From assembly GCA_964030785.1 (NCBI GenBank), contig OZ034975.1, forward strand, positions 44,550,069-44,614,068: DNA of 64,000 nucleotides, in the 5' to 3' direction. Position 1 is the stretch's first letter; each line of letters opens with the position of its first letter. This document shows, in pieces, positions 18,809-31,240 of this stretch. Source of the stretch: Siderastrea siderea (taxonomy: Eukaryota > Cnidaria > Anthozoa > Scleractinia > Rhizangiidae). A model generated the notes under the pieces. That model did not search any database. It was not told the origin of the DNA and saw only the letters and a list, made by a program, of their open reading frames with translations. A program made the translations under genes and the position numbers.

Positions 18809-21800
18809 AAAACAAAACTGCGAAAATAAAGATCTGGGTTTCGTAGAACGAACAGCAAATAATTTTTGTAAAATTTACTCTGAAATGTGAAAACACGGGT
18901 CCACCGATCTCGCGAAACTAAGTACCCACGAATGTTAGTGGCAATGAAGTACATCAATTAGTGAGAGGTAGCACTCCTAGGTGGCACAACTGACACAAGT
19001 CATTCATTGTAACATTTGAACCACATTAAAAATGCAGCGCCAGTTAATATTCTTGCAGTAAAACTCTACTGTTTCAGAAGGTTGATCGAAGGAACGTCAA
19101 ATATTCAGTTCGCATCAACAACCGCCAATTCCAAGCCAAGGTAGGGGTTTGCCTCAGTTTTTTATACACACCTTTCGAAAATATAGCATATCTATTCCTT
19201 AAATGGGATCGTGAAGATGCTTTGAGGAGTAAAGGACGGCTTGAAATAATGTCAAGTCAAATGAAAAAAATTCACCAAAACGTGTCCTTTACTGAAGGAC
19301 TGGAATATGTCCCTCATTCTTGAGAGGAATGGAAAAGAGGGCTTATCAGAAGATAACACAGATTTAAGGCTGATTATTATCATGCCGATAACTTCAGGAA
19401 TCACTATATGAAAGTTTGCAAGGGAATTCCCAAAGTGATCGAAAATTTCAGTTTACCTAAACATTCCGAGCGCATTAAGTCCATTCGCGGTACATTTTGT
19501 TATCGTGAGTACCGTCACTGGGCGAGAGAAATCACCTCCAAACTGAAGAAAACAGTCAATTGTATGTTGCGGTCTATTCCCGATTAGACCATCAAAACGT
19601 TTTCTAAGTATCGACATTATTAATCACTAGTAAGTCGAAGAGTTTGATACCCTAAGCATTGCTTTAGTCTGTTACATATGGGTGTATATGATGGGTATAA
19701 ACTGACAACTATGAACACACTTGGCCACCCTAGATGCACTGTTAGTCGCTAGAGAAGACACAATTTTCGCGTGAGGCTGTCACCCCCAAAATAGGCCACG
19801 CGGTCCCTGAGTTTAAAAAATTCTTCACGCAAGAGAGTGTGTGTGCTTTAGCGGCCGTTGGCGAAATAATTGGAAGGCTTGAACTAATGGGTAATAAGGC
19901 TAGGTCCAGATCCCGGTTAACAGAAAATAAAATCAGTTATATTTCTCGTAAGGGCTATTTTGTCATTGTTCAAGTAATTTTTATGCCGCCTACAAGTCCA
20001 CAGCTGACGAAAAATTCCGGCAAAATTTATTTCCTAGTTGACGGATACAAATGGTAAAAAAATATATATATACTGCGCGGCCACTGTCATTCTTCACGTT
20101 TCACGTCACTCCCAACACACTCTCCCCGATAACTCTCTTGATTACATCTTTAACTTCATTTCATTAGATTTAGTTTTGCGCTTCACAAACACAACTAGAC
20201 TTTACATTTTAAAATTCGTTATTTCCTGTTTCTTTTACTGTGAGCGACGAGGGATAAAAAATGATTTGGACCCCACAAACAGATCTAATGCTGCATCTGA
20301 CAAAGGGAAATGGTGGCAGGTTTTGAGGGCTAATTATGTAAGAGCATTTTATTTGTCTGAACATCAACCAATGCCAAGTTCTTGTCCATCAAAATGCGAA
20401 AAAAAAAATTGCTATCTCAAAAGACGAGACTTGACTTTGTTCTGTTTAACCAAAACAATGGTTTGCCGAAAAAAACTTTTCTTGTTAACTGAATGGTTTT
20501 GTGGGTAGACGGACGTGCATGGCGGAGTGTTTTTAGCCAAAACAATTAAGCCATGGCCAGACAATTGGACGCGCGAGTGTTTTTCGAGCTGGACTTACTT
20601 CTAATGGAAATATCTACCATGAAGTTGAACAATGCTATGGATACCACAAACTGGAGCATTAAAGAGAGGCGATATTTGTTTTGAACTATCTTCTTACTTG
20701 AGCCTGCAGAGGACACAGTTTGCAGTTGAACCGGTCAACTTGTCCATTTGCCGATCTTTTATTACCCGGCGAACAGACATACTTGTAAGAGGTGGGGGCA
20801 TTTTAAGTGATAGCGTTTCTTTTGTTTAGCTGAGATAATCATGAATAGTCTATTCTTTGTATGTTTTCATTTGGCCAAGAGTTTCGGGCGACATTTTAAA
20901 TAGATTTTGTTCAATCAATTTATTTGTATTCTTGAGAAATTAAATACGGGAATGTTCGAAATCCTTGATACTTTCGGACTTAATATTAGCCTTAATTTTG
21001 GGGGGCATTGAATCAGAAATTTTTGATGCAATACTTGAAATCATTTTCTGGTTTCTTAGATTGTCTCCGAACTTTTTAAAGGAATATTTGTGTCAGCTAA
21101 TACCGGTTGATCTGCTTGGCGTTTTTAGCTGAAAATTTTTAAATTTTCCTTAAAAGGAACCGGAATTTTAAGAAACGGAATCCTATCCGCCCAATTCCGA
21201 GCTGCTTATGTCTTTCCGAAAATGCTAGCTGACCTTATTTTACACTCTAAACGACATACTTGTCCCTCCGAAAATAAAAAGAATTAATAAGTCACCATTT
21301 GACGAAAGTCAGAGGCGATGTTTCGCCAAAGAAATCTCTAGTTTGACTGGGATTAAATTCGAATATCTCAGGCGATTTATACTGAGGTCTGCCGAACAAA
21401 TATACCGCCGAAACGAACCCTTGAGTGTTTCTTTCCTCCTGGTCGTCGTGTTAGTAGGGGTTCGCTGCCTTTTGGTAGGCGGAAAATACAGTTTATGTGT
21501 TGACAGTGTAGTGATTTTTCAAGCAAACCCGTAAGATTTCAGTGCCCTTTGAAGTTCTCTGCACGTTTTTGACGGTAACAGAGGTGGTTGTTTTGGACAT
21601 AATATAGAGTATTTCTCGCCACTGCTTTTTGGTACGGGGTAACTGTTAACTTGCTCCTTATTGTTATATGTATATCTTACAGAAAACAGAGGCACCATAT
21701 GAGAAAATTTAAGCATGCAAAATGCTTAAATTATCGTTTCCTGTTTCCCTAGCTTTTTCCCAAGGCGGGACATTTGTGCAAACGAACCAGCTTAATCTGT

Positions 21801-22087
21801 TCGGATTCTCGTCAGAAAATTTAATTTAAGCGGGGGAAAATTCCGAGACAGGATGATGTGTTCGCTTCTTAGTAAGCTCACTGAAAATTCAAGTCGGAGA
21901 GAGTTTTAGGGAACAGAACTGATCTCAGTCGCCGGATTTCCGAACTGCCGTTGGCTTTCCGACAATGCTAGCTGACCTTGTTTCACGCTCTAAACGGCAT
22001 ATTTTTCCGTCCGAAATAATTAAACTACAAAAGAAATCAACTTCGGCAAAGAAAACTCCACTATTTAAATCCAAATTTCTGAGACGA
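18809..22087. repeat. Inner part of right arm, no confident gene
   Basis: It matches the inverse of 11165-16235 minus the tRNA-like array. Open frames such as 20038-20508 are not conserved as proteins in the left arm (14766-14972 keeps only a fragment), so I do not call them genes. Confidence 0.55.
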
Positions 22088-22530
22088 TTAAGAGCGCTTG
22101 TCTGTAAAAATCAAACATAACGCGGCAAGGGTGGAAAATTCGATTTCTTTCATATTTTAATGTTAGATAGGTTAGGGTATAACTAAAATCACTGGATACT
22201 TTTTTTGGCCAAATATCCTTTTATTTCAAAGAAAATTGCAAATAACGAACTTCCGTTAAAATCGCCATTTGAAGCAGTAAATTATGACATCAATTTGAGG
22301 CGTTTGCGTGCAAAAACAAATGCCTCTGTCGTCTTTTAAACACTCAATTTTACTTTTGCAATCTCTCAAGAGCTTCAAAACTGATTTTGGTAGAAACTGC
22401 GTTGTTCTTTGTGTTTGAAATAATTTAATTTTGAAAGTATACATTTCTCATCAGGAAAAGTACTTCGTGAATTAAATTATTTTTCACCATGTGCTAAACC
22501 TTCAAATCGATTCAGCTTCTGGCTGTTGAA

Positions 22531-22935
22531 TTAAGAAAAGATGTTCTCAGGATTGCTGCAAAAATTTCCTTGGGCAAATGATTGAGAGCGACGCGAGAGC
22601 TTTTCAAAGTTCGTTAAAATGCAGGTTGTTTGACCCTTCTTGGCAACATTCCATTCGCGAGTCACGCACATATTTTGATGTGTTTCGACCCATATGAGAT
22701 CGAAAACGTCAAACAGGAAAACAGTTCGAAATGCTCTTACCTCATTTGCTGTAGAGGACAGGTCCAGAGGCCATTTCCGAGTGATTCTCTTGCCGTTCGA
22801 CGTATTTTGGTCTTGTTGATGCCATCCAATGAACACCGCCAACTGGGTCAGTGTATTGTAAACGGTCGAACAGCTCAACAACAACCTTTCTTCCAAAACG
22901 TTCGACATCTTTCTACACTGTGACATCTTACTCAA
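22531..22935 (-). CDS. Hypothetical 134-aa ORF in the left inverted terminus
   Basis: The frame starts MSKMSQCRKMSNVLEERLLL and runs from the inner edge of the inverted terminus outward. It is nearly identical to the ORF at 25675-26079; a Phe/Ser difference in VRAFRTVFLFDVF is visible. A consensus donor (GAG|GTAAGA) sits at the codons for NEVRAF, so only the first ~65 residues may be coding. I do not recognise the protein. The opposite-strand ORF of 97 residues is also conserved, so conservation reflects the inverted repeat and is not by itself evidence of coding. Confidence 0.35.
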   Translation of the reverse strand: MSKMSQCRKMSNVLEERLLLSCSTVYNTLTQLAVFIGWHQQDQNTSNGKRITRKWPLDLSSTANEVRAFRTVFLFDVFDLIWVETHQNMCVTREWNVAKKGQTTCILTNFEKLSRRSQSFAQGNFCSNPENIFS

Positions 22936-22995
22936 CGGTTCAGTTGCTTTAATACGAGCGTTGCTCAGTTTTCAGTGCACAAAAGCATTATCAGA

Positions 22996-25634
22996 TTTGA
23001 CTGCTAAATTGGGACCAAACGTGGATGGTGCCGCGTGCGTATTTGGTTTGTCACGCAATGCGTATCAAAGGCATTTTAGGGGGGTATTGCAAGGGCAAAA
23101 CCTTTGAGGTGAAGTAAATTAACAGACAGTGTTAATTGCAGGGATTATTCGTGGTTTTAATGGCGTTGTGTGTCTTTCTTACTTATTACCAGTGTTGTTA
23201 CAACCATTAAAAATTGTATTTGCTACCCTAGCCTAGTAGTCTGAAACGCAATTCCAACCGACGTACAAGCTTACAGACATGGTTACAGGTGAGTGGTTGC
23301 AACAGAAGTGGCGCTATTATTAACTAGACCCAACTTTAATACGGGGAAACCTATAACTACAAGGGGCTCCCTTTTGTTAATTGACGAGCGGGTATTCTAC
23401 CTATGATCATTGGTGTCAGTCTGCTGGTTCTCAGCTGGCACCGAACCGGTACAAGGCACAGTTATATCAGGAGTGAAAGTCAGCTCGCTGTTAAAGGGTT
23501 GGATGGAGTTTTGGACAGGAAGGGTTCTCTCTTCATAACAAATGGGTGCAATCGAAGTTTTTAACTGTGCTCTCTTGTCAGCTGTTTGACTTAGTCTACA
23601 TTAGTGAGTCCTGACTAATGAGTGGGGCTTCTAACAGCACGCCAGTGCTGTTTGAAGACTGTGAAATATGGCACGTAACCATGGTAACAAAAAATGAGGT
23701 TCTGTTCCTGAATTTCTGTTTACGAATCTTACTGAGACAGGTTCCCAGTGAGCGAGATCTCTCACAGCAGCCAGCATACTTCTCTTAATGGATATGAGGA
23801 TCCATAATGGATATGAGGATCATAACAGAAATACGTCAAGCATCTTGCCCTTAAACGGTTGTTACCTCTTTCACGTTCTACATACACCTTAATGGGGACG
23901 AAGAGAAGAGTGAGGCTTCCATCGATAACCTGGCTAATATTCGGATAGACCACAAGCAAATATATAACTCACCTGATCCAACTTTTACAAGCGAACCAGT
24001 CCCGCGTAAGATAATTTCAGATCCCTATTTCCCCAGTCCTCTTTCACTTTTTGGCCACCCCCTTCTTCCTTACCGTGACCCGGCCCCTTGTGCTGCAGCT
24101 TCTGCTAGACACTATTCCAAGTTTTGCACGATGGCTGGGACATATCGTCATTGTATTCAAGCGTTCGTTGTAAAAACTGACTTGTAACTTGTGGTATCAG
24201 GCCTGCACCAAGGCTGAAATAAATGCTGCGAGCAAATTGGCCTAGTCAAAGCCTTCCCTCCCCCCCCCCCCCTTCAAAATACACACTCATGCACATAGAT
24301 ACTAACTCTGTTCACAGTGCCACAGTTTGTGTCGATTTCGTCAAACACGACACCTTTTTGGGGACATCCTTCGTTGACAATTTGCCAAAAAGCTGCTTCC
24401 TGTTTGCTTTTTCGCCGACAAAGTTGTTGGCAACATCCACCAGATTTATAGCATCAGTTTTAAAAAAGTACCCTTTAAGTTACAAGGTTTGTTAAAGACT
24501 AGCTACGAATCTCGGACCTGTTTTACCTAACTCTCGTAAACGTTTACGTAACTTTTATCACTCGATTGGTGAGATAAAAATAGTTTTGTTCCTTAGACTT
24601 GTTTTAAAACAACATGATGAGCTTAAAGCTCGCAGCAAATACACAGCAGTCGCTTAGCTATTAAAGGTATTAAGGTCCTTCACAGTAAAGCTATACTGCC
24701 AGGGTCAAGGTGATATGGGTGAAGAAAGACATTGGTAAGGAACCTGGGCGACTGAAATGTGCGGTGGGCTAGTAGATTTTTGAAGCCCACTTGCCCGGTG
24801 GCTAGTGACTCAACAGATGTCAAACCCTGTTAAAGGTTGTAAAATAATAAAAGGAACTTTTAGCATCAGCATTTAAGACTATTCGTTGCACATTAATTCG
24901 TTTTAATTATATATTTTTTGGCTCATTTATTGTAATGTTTTTTCAACTTCCAAAACTTCTGGGGACTCGAGCCCCCCCCCCCCCCCCTCCCCCTTCTACG
25001 GGCCTGGGTATTCTTGGTGCATAAAAGTAAGGGAACAATTGTTTTCGAGCTTTGATTCGTCTGGTGTTGTAACCACAAACTCCGACAACAAGAAAATGGA
25101 ACCAACAACAACCGTCTTCTTTGTAACGAAGCAATTCATGTATGTAAATATGTATGATTTGTGAAAAAAAAAACGGAAGTCCGAGGTCCCCCCTCTAAGC
25201 CAAAACAATAAGCACAAACTAGTTAGTCACATCGCAATTTCCCTGATAAAAACGATTTTAATGTTCTGGACTCGACATTTTGAAGAGGCTTTTAACTTAA
25301 GCTAGTACACGTACCCTTTTTGGCTAATTTTGGTGTTCGAACATTGTTATTTGCATGCCTACAACTCACGCCGAGGGGTGACTACTTTTTCTGCATTCTG
25401 GCACGGGAGGCTGAGGTGCCTAAATGTAGCACTAATTTTGTTTCGTATTTTTGGTCCATTACTAGTTCCTCCCAATTCTCGAACCCTGAGCCGTTTAAAA
25501 AGAATCAGAGCAGATTTTGCCCTTCCCCTACCCTCTAGTAAAATGTCCATTCCGATGATTTGCATTGCGTGACGCGGCTCTAGACAGAACTCTCGCCAGG
25601 TTAGCGGCGACATGTGGTGATAAAAACCTTTTTG
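22996..25634. other. Interior of the TTAA element
   Basis: It contains no long ORF. Visible features are an 18-bp tandem duplication of AATGGATATGAGGATC (about 23785-23822), poly-C runs at 24250-24262 and 24971-24987, and otherwise plain AT-rich sequence. A transposase would normally lie here; none is seen. Confidence 0.5.
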
Positions 25635-25674
25635 TGTATTGCCAACTAAGCAACACTGACCAGCAACTGAACCG

Positions 25675-26079
25675 TTGAGTAAGATGTCACAGTGTAGAAA
25701 GATGTCGAACGTTTTGGAAGAAAGGCTGTTGTTGAGCTGTTCGACCGTTTACAATACACTGACCCAGTTGGCGGTGTTCATTGGATGGCATCAACAGGAC
25801 CAAAATACGTCGAACGGCAAGAGAATCACTCGGAAATGGCCTCTGGACCTGTCCTCTACAGCAAATGAGGTAAGAGCATTTCGAACTGTTTCCCTGTTTG
25901 ACGTTTTCGATCTCATATGGGTCGAAACACATCAAAATATGTGCGTGACTCGCGAATGGAATGTTGCCAAGAAGGGTCAAACAACCTGCATTTTAACGAA
26001 CTTTGAAAAGCTCTCGCGTCGCTCTCAATCATTTGCCCAAGGAAATTTTTGCAGTAATCCTGAGAACATCTTTTCTTAA
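25675..26079 (+). CDS. Hypothetical 134-aa ORF in the right inverted terminus
   Basis: This is the mirror copy of 22531-22935 with the same start and the same internal splice-donor-like GAG|GTAAGA near 25869. Both copies are open over their full length, which may mean recent duplication, gene conversion or selection. No signal peptide, membrane helix or known motif is evident; it is Ser/Thr- and basic-rich with several Cys. Confidence 0.35.
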   Translation: MSKMSQCRKMSNVLEERLLLSCSTVYNTLTQLAVFIGWHQQDQNTSNGKRITRKWPLDLSSTANEVRAFRTVSLFDVFDLIWVETHQNMCVTREWNVAKKGQTTCILTNFEKLSRRSQSFAQGNFCSNPENIFS

Positions 26080-26612
26080 TTCAACAGCCAGAAGCTGAAT
26101 CGATTTGAAGGTTTAGCACATGGTGAAAAATAATTTAATTCACGAAGTACTTTTCCTGATGAGAAATGTATACTTTCAAAATTAAATTATTTCAAACACA
26201 AAGAACAACGCAGTTTCTACCAAAATCAGTTTTGAAGCTCTTGAGAGATTGCAAAAGTAAAATTGAGTGTTTAAAAGACGACAGAGGCATTTGTTTTTGC
26301 ACGCGAACGCCTCAAATTGATGTCATAATTTACTGCTTCAAATGGCGATTTTAACGGAAGTTCGTTGTTTGCATTTTTCTTTGAAATAAAAGGATATTTT
26401 GCCAAAAAAAGTACCCAGTGATTTTAGTTATACCCTAACCTATCTAACATTAAAATATGAAAGAAATCGAATTTTCCACTCTTGCCGCGGAATTTTGATT
26501 TTGTCTGATTTTTACAGACAGGCGCTCTTAAGGCCTTCCAAACAGATATTCCATCAAAACGAGCTGTTGGGTGCAGCTATACTGGTCCCTCCCAAAACAC
26601 ATATAGAGTAAT

Positions 26613-26984
26613 TTAATTTTTATCTGCTAGGAGAATCAATGGTTGAGTGAACGGATCATTCAGAAGTGCAATAAGTTTACTGCTTACTCGCCGGTTTTCA
26701 TTTGCTATAATAACTGGTGTTGCGATAAATATGGTCAATGAATGAGGCTGAGATAAAGCGAGCTGAAAATTTGTTTTCTCCGCGATCAGCGCTGAATGGC
26801 TAGGAAAAAGACCGCTTTGCAGCGGAGTTAAACTAGGGAGAATTACCACATAGTCTTCAACATCCAAATCAATATTTTTTGGCGGCTTCATATAACGGAC
26901 ATGGACCTGTTTTGAAAAGACAAATTGACCCTGTTTAGTCTGTTGCGTTGTTTTTATAATTCCATCACCAACACAGAGTAACAT
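26613..26984 (-). CDS. Hypothetical 123-aa ORF, broken in the other arm
   Basis: It starts MLLCVGDGIIKTTQQTK and contains VHVRYMKPPKNIDLDVEDYV and LIALLNDPFTQPLILLADKN. The left-arm counterpart (about 10715-11110, plus-strand sense) keeps phrases of it (IRYMKPS, IDLDLNDYVV) but has several stops. So an ancestral reading frame is plausible and the right arm preserved it. I do not recognise the family, and it may be one exon of a larger gene. Confidence 0.35.
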   Translation of the reverse strand: MLLCVGDGIIKTTQQTKQGQFVFSKQVHVRYMKPPKNIDLDVEDYVVILPSLTPLQSGLFPSHSALIAEKTNFQLALSQPHSLTIFIATPVIIANENRRVSSKLIALLNDPFTQPLILLADKN

Positions 26985-27099
26985 GTAACGAGCGGCGGGT
27001 TTTATATCGGTGACAGTTCACTGTTTAAGCCCAATAGACAGTGAATAGAGGACGAGCATCTAATTTCTGCTTGCGCTAACGTTACTTGGTCAAAACACA

Positions 27100-27220
27100 A
27101 GGGTCTTGAGGAAATGATCACTAAAGATTAACTTTCTTGCTTTTAAGCACTCTCTCAACTAATACCCTGAGAATATATGGAGAATTAAGGGTGGGCCGAT
27201 ACTCGCTATAATAGAAATAA
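27100..27220. repeat. Dispersed repeat, partner of 10520-10690
   Basis: It is the inverse of the left-arm copy, with the landmarks CTCAACTAATACCCTGAGAA and GAGAATTAAGGGTGGGCCGA. Confidence 0.55.
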
Positions 27221-27455
27221 TAAAATTAAATGTAGTTCAGTTGAAGAAATTTACTCAATTTGTGGCGATTCATCACTTTGGTTTGGTTTATAAATTGACA
27301 ATGATAGATGTATGCTCATCCGTGTAACAAAAAGAACTGAGTATATTCGCAAAGACGGTTATAAGAACGATGGCAGGAAAAAAATTTCTTAATTTTCTGT
27401 GGCTAATATCTACGTGATAAGATGACGCAATATTGAAAAAAAGTATCACCACGCT

Positions 27456-27537
27456 TAAAACTTTGGATTTATCAACTGAGTTGATAAGGTGGCCAAGTTA
27501 CCTATCAGCTCAGTTGATCAGTAAATCCAAAGTTTTG
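27456..27537. repeat. Hairpin insertion in the right arm
   Basis: AAAACTTTGGATTTATCAAC recurs inverted as TGATCAGTAAATCCAAAGTTTT around a short centre. It is absent from the matching left-arm region (about 10430), so it is a small palindromic insertion. Confidence 0.65.
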
Positions 27538-27548
27538 TGTTTCACTTC

Positions 27549-27584
<36 letters not shown>

Positions 27585-27963
27585 ACTCCCTGTTTATTAC
27601 CACGCACGTTCAGAAAAATTGTAAAAAGCGTAAAAATTGTTTAGAAAAGCATATGAAAAAAAATGTTAACTGGCTGACAGATAAAACGCGATTTCCGTTG
27701 AGGGCTTCCTAAGGTACGTGTTTTATGGATGGGGCTTGTAAATAAGGGGACATTGAAAATAATTTAAGAGAGAAGGGAATTCCGAAAATTATCAGAATAA
27801 TTTGAAATATTTTGAGGATAATATGAGAGATAACGACACTCGAAATTATAGATCAAATTGCGTACGAGGCAAGAAAATGTTAAAGTCCTGGAGTAAAACT
27901 GAATTTAAACTGGAGCCATTTTTTTCTACAGGACTTGTTTTTTTCTTCAGTTGAGAGACAAGG

Positions 27964-29223
27964 ATGGCCCCGCGAATCACAGTTTTTGTCTTTCTTCTTT
28001 GTCTTGCGGCAGCGTTTTCTTCCACTTTGGCCCGTCCATCCGCTGCTTTTCGAGATAAGCTCAATGATGGTGATGACGGTGATCGTCGCTCTGTTGGTTT
28101 AGAAGAGAGGTTCAATGATAAAGGTGATGACGACGACGATGACGATGATGATGATGATGATGATGATGACAAAGATGATGATGATGACCGTCGCTCTGTT
28201 GATTTGAAAGAGAGTTTCGATGCTGATAAAGACGACGACGATGATGATGATGATGATGACAAAGATGATGATGATGACCGTCGCTCTGTTCACTTAAAAA
28301 AGAGTTTCGATGCTGATAAGGACGATGATGATGATGATGATGATGACAAAGATGACGATGATGATGACGATGATGATGACAAAGATGATGATGATGATGA
28401 CCGTCGCTCTGTTCACTTAAAAAAGAGTTTCGATGCTGATAAAGACGACGACGATGATGATGATGATGATGATGACAAAGATGATGATGATGATCGTCGC
28501 TCTGTTCACCTAAAAAAGAGTTTCGATGCTGATAAAGACGACGATGATGATGATGATGATGATGATGACAAAGATGATGATGATGACCGTCGCTCTGTTG
28601 ATTTGAAAGAGAGTTTCGATGCTGATAAAGACGACGACGATGATGATGATGATGATGACAAAGATGATGATGATGACCGTCGCTCTGTTCACTTAAAAAA
28701 GAGTTTCGATGCTGACAAAGACGACGACGACGATGATGATGATGATGATGATGATGACAAAGATGATGATGATGACGATGATGATGACAAAGATGATGAT
28801 GATGACCGTCGCTCTGTTCACTTAAAAGAGAGTTTCGATGCTGATAAAGACGACGACGACGATGATGATGATGACGACAAAGATGATGATGACGACGATG
28901 ATGATGACAAAGATGATGATGACGACGATGATGATGACAAAGATGATGATGATGACCGTCGCTCTGTTCACTTAAAAAAGAGTTTCGATGCTGATAAGGA
29001 CGACGATGATGATGATGATGATGATGACAAAGATGACGATGATGATGACGATGATGATGACAAAGATGATGATGATGATGACCGTCGCTCTGTTCACTTA
29101 AAAAAGAGTTTCGATGCTGATAAAGACGACGACGATGATGATGATGATGATGATGACAAAGATGATGATGATGACCGTCGCTCTGTTCACCTAAAAAAGA
29201 GTTTCGATGCTGATAAAGACGAC

Positions 29224-29258
<35 letters not shown>

Positions 29259-29727
29259 CAAAGATGATGATGATGACCGTCGCTCTGTTCACTTAAAAAA
29301 GAGTTTCGATGCTGATAAAGACGACGACGACGATGATGATGATGATGACAAAGATGATGATGATGACCGTCGCTCTGTTCACTTAAAAAAGAGTTTCGAT
29401 GCTGATAAAGACGACGGCGACGATGATGATGATGATGACAAAGATGATGATGATGACCGTCGCTCTGTTCACTTAAAAAAGAGTTTCGATGCTGATAAAG
29501 ACGACGACGACGATGATGATGATGACGACAAAGATGATGATGACGACGATGATGATGACAAAGATGATGATGATGACCGTCGCTCTGTTGATTTAAAAGA
29601 GACTTTCGATGCTGATGATGACGACGATGACGATGATGACAAAGACGACAAAGATGATGATGATGACCGTCGCTCTGTTTTAAAAAAGAGTTTCATTGCT
29701 AACGACCACGATGACGACGACGACGAC

Positions 29728-29765
<38 letters not shown>

Positions 29766-29769
29766 CAAA

Positions 29770-29800
<31 letters not shown>

Positions 29801-29958
29801 GCAAAGATGATGATGATGATGATGATGATGACAAAGATGATGATGATGATGATGATGATGACAAAGATGATGATGATGACGATTGTGATGATGACAAAGA
29901 TGATGATGATGATGACCGCCGCTCTGTTAAGGTGATATTTAACTTAGAAGTGCATTAA
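27964..29958 (+). CDS. Secreted, extremely Asp-rich repeat protein
   Basis: A single open frame of 664 residues starts MAPRITVFVFLLCLAAAF, a clear signal peptide with likely cleavage near STLA|RPS. The mature part consists of about 15 units in which Asp runs broken by single Lys (DDDKDDDD style) alternate with a short basic segment, consensus RRSVHLKKSFDADK. It ends VIFNLEVH. By eye well over half of all residues are Asp. GAT and GAC are mixed and the spacer segment stays in frame through every unit, arguing for selection on the protein rather than a bare trinucleotide repeat. Such secreted acidic proteins are known from coral skeleton matrices, where they bind calcium; that role here is inference. 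The RR pairs could also be processing sites. It has an inverted paralogue at 9566-10129. Confidence 0.75.
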
Positions 29959-30649
29959 TTCAGTCATGTTGAAGGTGTGAATTTGTAGATAGTTCATTAT
30001 AACACAAACTGGAAGCTGGCTTGCTCTCTTATTGGCAATTGACCATTGTACCTAACATTATAGCTGGAACAGAAACAACTTCACGGCCAGCATCGTTGGC
30101 AGGATTGTTTGTGACTGAGAAAGAAACTTCTGAGCGGCAGATCAATTAGGGAAATTGGCAGTTCCATCGCCAAGAAAATCCCTCCTCGCGAAGGAGAACA
30201 ATCACCGCGCCACGAACGAAGCTCTCTCTGAACGTACTTTTTTACACCATACGCCTAACTTCAATTTTTCAATTTCAGTTAGTACGCCTAATATCTGTTG
30301 TCGAAAAATGTCTAAGCCTGAACATGTTTAATTGACAACTGCTTTTTTTCCTGTTTACTTGCAGCACTGAAGCTGGCCAAACAAACACGTGACAGCCACA
30401 TCAAGATAATTCACGAAAACATAAAATGGAGAAGGGAAGATATGGTTATTTCTAGTATCAGTTAGTTTGGATGTAATCTCATAAGATAACATGTTAATAA
30501 ATGCGAGCATGAAAAATGAAAGGCTTGATAATAATTCGTGAGTGAAGGATAAGGGTAGCCTGCTAACTTCCGGCTGTTGTTTCTCTAGGATAAGGGACAC
30601 CACGCACCAATTTTTCTTTTATATCAGATAAAACACTCCTCGATTTTCA
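29959..30649. repeat. Outer part of right arm, no gene
   Basis: It matches the inverse of 8925-9545 closely, including AACAGTTGTTAATTAAA-type and TGGCCAGCTTCAGTGCTGC blocks. No confident ORF. Confidence 0.6.
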
Positions 30650-31129
30650 GTTTTTTTTTCTGACTTTGTTCCTTAATTTTTCGTAACTTTTTTTTTTAAC
30701 CAAAGCACATAACTGATGCTGATTATCATTTCACGACGGAGTTAAAATTTCCTACATGACATTTCTTTGTTATTCAATATTCACTGAACACGCATTTCCC
30801 AGGCATGTTGCCAAAAACAGTGTAAAATTCGTACGCACTGGCCGACAATCGTTACAGAATCGCACAAAACGCCAACTCATCAACGCACGTGAAGGTACTC
30901 GTGCGCATGAGCGCATGAGGATACATGAGCCTTCTATCCATTTTTGCATCTGAGCCCCCATTTTTTCTATCCAGTGGTACGATCAACATGATTGAACCCC
31001 ATGCCACACGCAATGAAATCGTAAAATTCATACGGTCGAAGCAGTAAACCCTTACTAAATAGAAATCCAAACATGATACTGCGAACAATTGTTTTTAAAG
31101 AAAACTTTAGACCTATTACAAGAGTTTAT

Positions 31130-31240
31130 TAATTTCCAGGACTTTCCAGGACCTGCATCAATTTTCCAAAACTTTCCAGTCCTGGAAAATGCCAGAATAA
31201 AATTCCAGGACTTTCCACGATTTCCAGGACCCGTACGAAC
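31130..31240. repeat. TTTCCAGGAC-word repeat
   Basis: The words TTCCAGGACTTTCCAGGACC and TTTCCAGTCCTGGAAAAT recur in both orientations over 110 bases. No coding potential. Confidence 0.6.

Larger units (their letters stand above)
22092..26527. mobile_element. 4.4-kb TTAA-site element with ~0.9-kb inverted termini
   Basis: TTAA flanks both ends (22088-22091 and 26528-26531). The ends read GAGCGCTTGTCTGTAAAAAT and, from the other side, GAGCGCCTGTCTGTAAAAAT. The inverted match extends to about 22995 on the left and 25635 on the right. The left arm of the large inverted repeat shows the unfilled site with a single TTAA at 11161-11164. TTAA targets are used by piggyBac and Kolobok elements, but the termini are not the CCY ends usual for piggyBac and I see no DDE transposase. 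The interior (22996-25634) has no recognised gene. Confidence 0.8.

Noticed and set aside
22630..22923. 97-residue ORF opposite the MSKMSQ frame (and 25687-25980)
   Set aside because: Shadow of the other strand; kept open in both copies only because the arms are nearly identical.
29696..29935. Met/Thr-rich frame inside the Asp-rich gene
   Set aside because: Plus-one reading of GATGATGAC repeats.
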